NCBI GenBank assembly: GCA_947650365.1
Contig: OX393553.1
Span: 39,776,449-39,840,448, forward strand
From: Chamaelirium japonicum
Taxonomy: Eukaryota; Streptophyta; Magnoliopsida; Liliales; Melanthiaceae
DNA length: 64,000 bases
Direction: 5' to 3'
Position numbers and translations under genes: made by a program. How positions within the stretch are numbered: position 1 is the first letter of the stretch; every line of letters starts with the position of its first letter. Of this stretch, positions 1 through 64,000 are shown one piece after another. The notes beneath the pieces are model-generated. The model was not told the DNA's origin. It did not search any database and saw nothing but the letters and a program-made list of their open reading frames with translations.

Positions 1-946
1 TCCCCTCTTTTACACCCCTTCCCCCTGCGGCCTAGTAGAAACACCACTGCTAGTGGTGTAGACTCGAGCTTACACCTAATTCCTACGACACCATAAGGTC
101 TTAATTTCTACCTTCACCATGCTATAGAATCCACAGAAACTCCACCAAGCCAGGAAGTTCTAACGAGCACATGAACTCCACTAATCCAGGAAGTTTCAAA
201 CAACCAAGATGCACCTGTGCGCTCCAGACTACTCCGTGTACCTTGTATATCTCCACCTCGAACTGAATACCCTACAACCATCAAAATCAAGCACACCGAG
301 AGAGATCAAATCTAGCATCTTCTAGACACAAGCCTTACTTTTCGGCCAGCTCCGGTCGACGCCCGTTGCAATATCAACAGTCGATGCTCTGGAATCACCT
401 CTCGGTAGCGGTGCTCAAACACTAGGCACCCGTTAGCGCCTTCTTCAAGCTTCATCCATTTGTAGGCTTCTCCATCAGGCCCACTTGTCGGTGCCTGGAC
501 AAGTCGTCGATTGATGATGACTACGTGCCCCATTGAGGTGCTCCCCCTCGATCCGGCACTCGCACAAGATAGTGTCATCGCGATACTCGAATCAGCCCTC
601 AGGAAGACCAACACAAGACGTCCAACTCGGACATTATTCTGCCATTATTCGTAGCTTTCAGATCAGCACTCAGGAAGACTAACACAAACCCCCAACACAG
701 ACATTGTTCCGCCACGATCCATCGGTCTCAGACTAGCCCACAGGGTGACTAACAAAAGCCGCCCAACTAGGAACATTTTTCGAGAGTCGATCCATCGGTG
801 TCGACGAACCAATAAAAAACATCACGAGCACCTTCATATCTATCTTTTCTTAATCTTCATCAGCCGTCTACTCCGTCTTCATCCCCATGGAAACCATGTT
901 CAGCCATCTACTCCGTCTTCATTAGTCGTCTACTCAAATACCAATT
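1..946 (-). mobile_element. Copia-type internal leader (minus strand)
   Basis: Read on the minus strand, the LTR end CCCCAACA at 947-954 is followed by ATTGGTATTTGAG, a decayed tRNA-Met primer-binding site. The DNA further left is the untranslated leader and start of the internal region. It carries three diverged tandem copies of a unit of about 67 bases (about 594-800). The ORFs here match no gag that I recognise. The element continues beyond the left edge. Confidence 0.55.
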
Positions 947-2110
947 TGTTGGGGATTTGAGGGTTCTCCACAATGGAAGCGGATCTCCAACCATAAGGTT
1001 AGTGCATAGAATCTATCATGTCATACAGAATAATTCATCAAGACAAGAAATAAATAAACACATAGACAAATCACACACAGATTAAATGTGGTTCACCCAA
1101 ATCAGGGCTAATCCACAAGTGGGGAGTGGGAGATCTCTTCTATTAATCACATAATAGAAGTAAAATTATGAGGATTACACACAAGATCCAGATGTTGTAG
1201 GGATTCATCGGCTTTCACAAAAAACCAGGACGATGAGTTGATCAACAAGAACACCGAGCACGAGAAACAAGGAAGAGTGCCATGCTCTTCCTTCATCGGA
1301 TTCGTCGTTCGTCAATCCCTCTGATCCACTTCGACCAAGCACTCTTCAATCTCATGTCTTCTCCAGGGTTTACCACGAAGCCCTAATCCCAACCTTCACA
1401 GACCAAGAACGACGGTACACCACGACATGTGATCATTGACTTCACCATTTACCTCAGAAGAACCATCGCTATGCTCTCTCGAGCATCCAAGAGCCCCGGG
1501 GGAGAGCTGTGTCGGTGCCCCCCCCCCCCCATTATCTTCCGCGAGCCTCTCTTCTTCGTGGATGAGCTCAAGCCTCCACTGCGATTTGAAGCTTTCCCCA
1601 CCTTTCCAATGGTTTCCGGTGTTGCCCTAGAGCCTCCATGCCCCCCCTCCTCTTTTAATGGGGCAAACGCATAGCCATTGGACTCCCGAAACAACCAAAC
1701 ATGTAGCCAAAAACATCCAAACTGTGACCCGAACCCGCACTGTTAGGTCTGATTCGCTCGGGAGAGGCCATAGTTTGCCCGAGTGACTTCGGTAGAAGTT
1801 TTGTCCGTAGAACCCTACACAGGTTCGCCCGAGCAACTGTGTCTCGCGTGCTGTCCTTCAAGTCATTGGGTCAGGGTTTCAAGGGACCAACTTCAACAGA
1901 TACTGTCGCCACCATTTCGGCCGATTTTTCCCCCCAGCAGCAACTGAACTCAGCAATTGGGATGCTGGATCCTTTGGATGGAATCTACATCTCGAACACC
2001 ATTTTAAATTGATCTTGAGTTCAATTGAAATCGGTGTTTGATATGATGAAGTAGATATCTCATATGCCAATTTCTGGACGGAAAACAAATATCAAATTAT
2101 GACCCCCAAT
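947..2110 (-). mobile_element. 5' LTR of the minus-strand Copia-like element
   Basis: Begins TGTTGGGG on the plus strand beside the primer-binding-site remnant; the opposite end probably falls near the CCCCCAATA at about 2103-2111, giving roughly 1.16 kb. A poly-C run lies at about 1519-1530. The outer end is not confirmed because the partner LTR is outside the window. Confidence 0.5.
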
Positions 2111-2393
2111 ACTTGTGTCTTGTGTCCGTTACAAGATCCGAAAATAGGATATTTATTCCAAAATAAATCCTTACAATCCATCTAAGACTTTTTAAATTTG
2201 GTTGAATGGGGACTGAAAATTAAATCTAAAGAACTCAAATCTAGAAACTGAACGCTACCAAAACCCTAATTATAATTTAGCCCCTGGACTAGATATCACA
2301 TTTTTGTTTTCTATCTAATCACACATTTGCTCGATGTCCTCATAAGTTTAGGTTTTATACATGCATGACATGATATTTTCACAATTTGTTCAG

Positions 2394-61728
<59,335 letters not shown>

Positions 61729-62040
61729 GAGTTGCAGCTCCTGTTCGAACCAGAAGAGGGGTTGTATTTACTAAATCAGGCGAGCAATTGTGGAGGTGGT
61801 CCGACCGGAGAGAGAAGAGGAGAGCAGCACCGATATCGTCTCCAACTCCGATAACCTCATTTCTAGTGATCAATTAACATATTATTTAAGACATCTCATG
61901 CCTACCCCTTGAATATTAGAGGGAGGTGCCCCGCAACTTTTGTAGATAGAAAAAAAAAAAAGTTACAGTTTTTCTTCCCCCCCCCCCCCCCATTATTCGA
62001 ACATGCAATGTTGAAAAGGCCTTAATTTTAATAAATTTTT
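61729..62040 (+). other. 3' UTR of the ATAD5-like gene
   Basis: A non-coding stretch follows the stop. It holds an oligo-A run near 61949, a C-homopolymer around 61978-61991, and an AATAAA-type signal at 62030-62035, giving a likely 3' UTR of about 310 bases. The exact cleavage site is not visible. Confidence 0.5.
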
Positions 62041-62217
62041 TTTTGGGGGGTGGTGGGGGTATGTGACTAATTACTCAGCTCATTTTGTACTTGACCTGCA
62101 TACTCATAGTACTGTAGTGATTAAGCTTACAAGCCCGTTGATGTGGATTTCCTGTGCTACCTGATTGAATGCAATTTGATTAAGTCAAGACAGTTCAACA
62201 CAGCATTTGGTTCAAAC

Positions 62218-62256
<39 letters not shown>

Positions 62257-62319
62257 CGAGCTAACGATCCCATGAGTACAATCATAGAATTCATGGTTTT
62301 ATTCTGTTGTAAACAGTGC

Positions 62320-62525
62320 AGTCTTACAATAACTTGTACATTTATTTATACCAGGATTTTGTACATACATACACTGACTTTCTCAAAAAAAAAAATCGGA
62401 AGATGTGGACCGTTTGGCCTCGGAGCTGGAGTTTTCTTTACAGATCAGGTGAAGGGAGACATACAAAAAGATACGACAGTAGAAGATGGGTGGGCAAAAT
62501 AAACATTATTATGCTGTGATCGTCG
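62320..62525 (-). other. Probable 3' UTR of the RCC1-like gene
   Basis: Downstream of the minus-strand stop there is an AATAAA signal (plus-strand tttatt at 62341-62346) about 180 bases on. The two convergent genes therefore have 3' UTRs separated by roughly 280 bases that include a (GA)n tract at 62221-62253. Confidence 0.5.
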
Positions 62526-62651
62526 TCAGGTTCTGATGTACTCAAATATGGCTCCAGTGTGATTGAACCCGCATGACACATGCAATGCCTTCACGTTCTC
62601 ACCGAGGTTCAGCACCATGGGCTCGAAGTAGTCAACATCGTTCCCATGTCC
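62526..62651 (-). CDS. Last exon of an RCC1-repeat (UVR8-like) protein
   Basis: Minus strand: acceptor tatcatcag precedes 42 codons ending in TGA. The peptide reads GHGNDVDYFEPMVLNLGENV, then KALHVSCGFNHTGAIFEYIR and T. HVSCGFNHTGAI.EY is the closing strand of an RCC1 beta-propeller blade, and the sequence fits the C terminus of plant RCC1-family proteins. RCC1 propellers act as chromatin or small-GTPase regulators or as the UVR8 photoreceptor; this exon alone cannot tell which. Upstream exons lie right of the window or beyond the repeats at 62715-64000. The gene converges on the ATAD5-like gene, with 797 bases between the two stop codons. Confidence 0.8.
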   Translation of the reverse strand, partial: GHGNDVDYFEPMVLNLGENVKALHVSCGFNHTGAIFEYIRT

Positions 62652-62714
62652 CTGATGATAAATATACATAATTGGTCCTATTTTAATGCCAGTAACAACA
62701 AGCGAGTGATGCAT

Positions 62715-62994
62715 GAAATAAGTAAATTCTAAAACTTCTCTAGGGTAAGGTGATAAGTCTCACCATACATCAGTAAATTCTAAAACTTCTAGGGTCATCA
62801 AATGTTCAAAACTTTATGGACCGTCGAAGCTGTTCAATTTGCTTAGCACATTTGATGACCCAAGTTTTAGAATTTGCTGATTTTTGACAAGGATGATCAC
62901 CTTATCCTAAAGAACACATCCGCAAAAAATCATTAAATTCGAAAACCTCTAGGATGATCAAACACCATTGGGGTGTAGCATTCTTTGCTACACC

Positions 62995-62997
<3 letters not shown>
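62715..62997. mobile_element. Partial foldback element (family F7)
   Basis: The core module appears as TAAATTCTAAAACTTCTAGGG and its inverse AAGTTTTAGAATTTGCTGATT around CTTTATGGACCGTCGAAGC. The right end is a small hairpin GGTGTAGCATTCTTTGCTACACC running into (TA)n; the left end is not clear. It lies beside the RCC1-like exon. Confidence 0.65.
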
Positions 62998-63084
<87 letters not shown>

Positions 63085-63090
63085 GAGAGA

Positions 63091-63132
<42 letters not shown>
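62998..63132. repeat. (TA)n(GA)n compound microsatellite
   Basis: About 80 bases of TA, a single C, then about 52 of GA, leading straight into a foldback. Confidence 0.95.

Positions 63133-64000
<868 letters not shown>

Overview
This is nuclear DNA of a flowering plant. The evidence is GT..AG introns, angiosperm-type Copia and Gypsy LTR retrotransposons whose primer-binding sites read TGGTATCAGAGC, hAT and MULE-like DNA elements, and a plant-type split gene. Huge introns packed with (TA)n would fit a large-intron monocot such as a palm, but that is only a guess. Nothing bacterial or organellar is seen.

The window is dominated by one plus-strand gene running from at least 2394 to the stop codon at 61726-61728. 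It encodes a homologue of ATAD5/ELG1, the AAA+ large subunit of the alternative clamp loader that takes PCNA off DNA. I resolve 17 exons plus one possible 21-nt microexon. Together they encode about 1,205 residues, and all but one junction keep phase cleanly. The 5' exon(s) and start codon appear to lie upstream of the window. Coding DNA is about 3.6 kb of 59 kb; the rest is intron. The largest intron, 18.1 kb (32698-50828), splits the Walker A motif. A second gene converges from the right: the last exon of a minus-strand RCC1-repeat (UVR8-like) protein at 62526-62651.

Layout by region. 1-2110: Copia leader and 5' LTR, minus strand. 2394-2756: two exons. 2757-9809: intron with (TA)n-anchored foldback elements and a hAT MITE. 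9810-10024: exon. 10025-22531: intron with two LTR elements, one coding-less with TA..CA ends and one deleted Copia, more foldbacks, and two terminal-inverted-repeat elements. 22532-23268: three exons. 23269-32211: intron with a hAT element hosting a foldback and with a decayed BED/hAT transposon. 32212-32697: two exons. 32698-50828: intron with an 11.5-kb nested retrotransposon, itself invaded by a Gypsy gag element, a MULE-type MITE and a TRIM, the TRIM in turn carrying a hAT MITE. 50829-51898: two exons. 51899-56175: intron with a Gypsy solo LTR. 56176-61728: the remaining exons. 61729-62525: tail-to-tail 3' UTRs. 62526-62651: RCC1 exon. 62715-64000: foldbacks and (TA)n.

The most unusual signal is a recurring class of palindromic elements that begin and end inside (TA)n tracts. 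Several families share one core hairpin module but carry different terminal modules. They resemble in concept the rice Micron elements, which are also found in (TA)n, but the modular core-plus-swappable-ends design deserves its own analysis. Many insertions could be delimited to the base by target-site duplications (TSDs), which lets the order of events be read.
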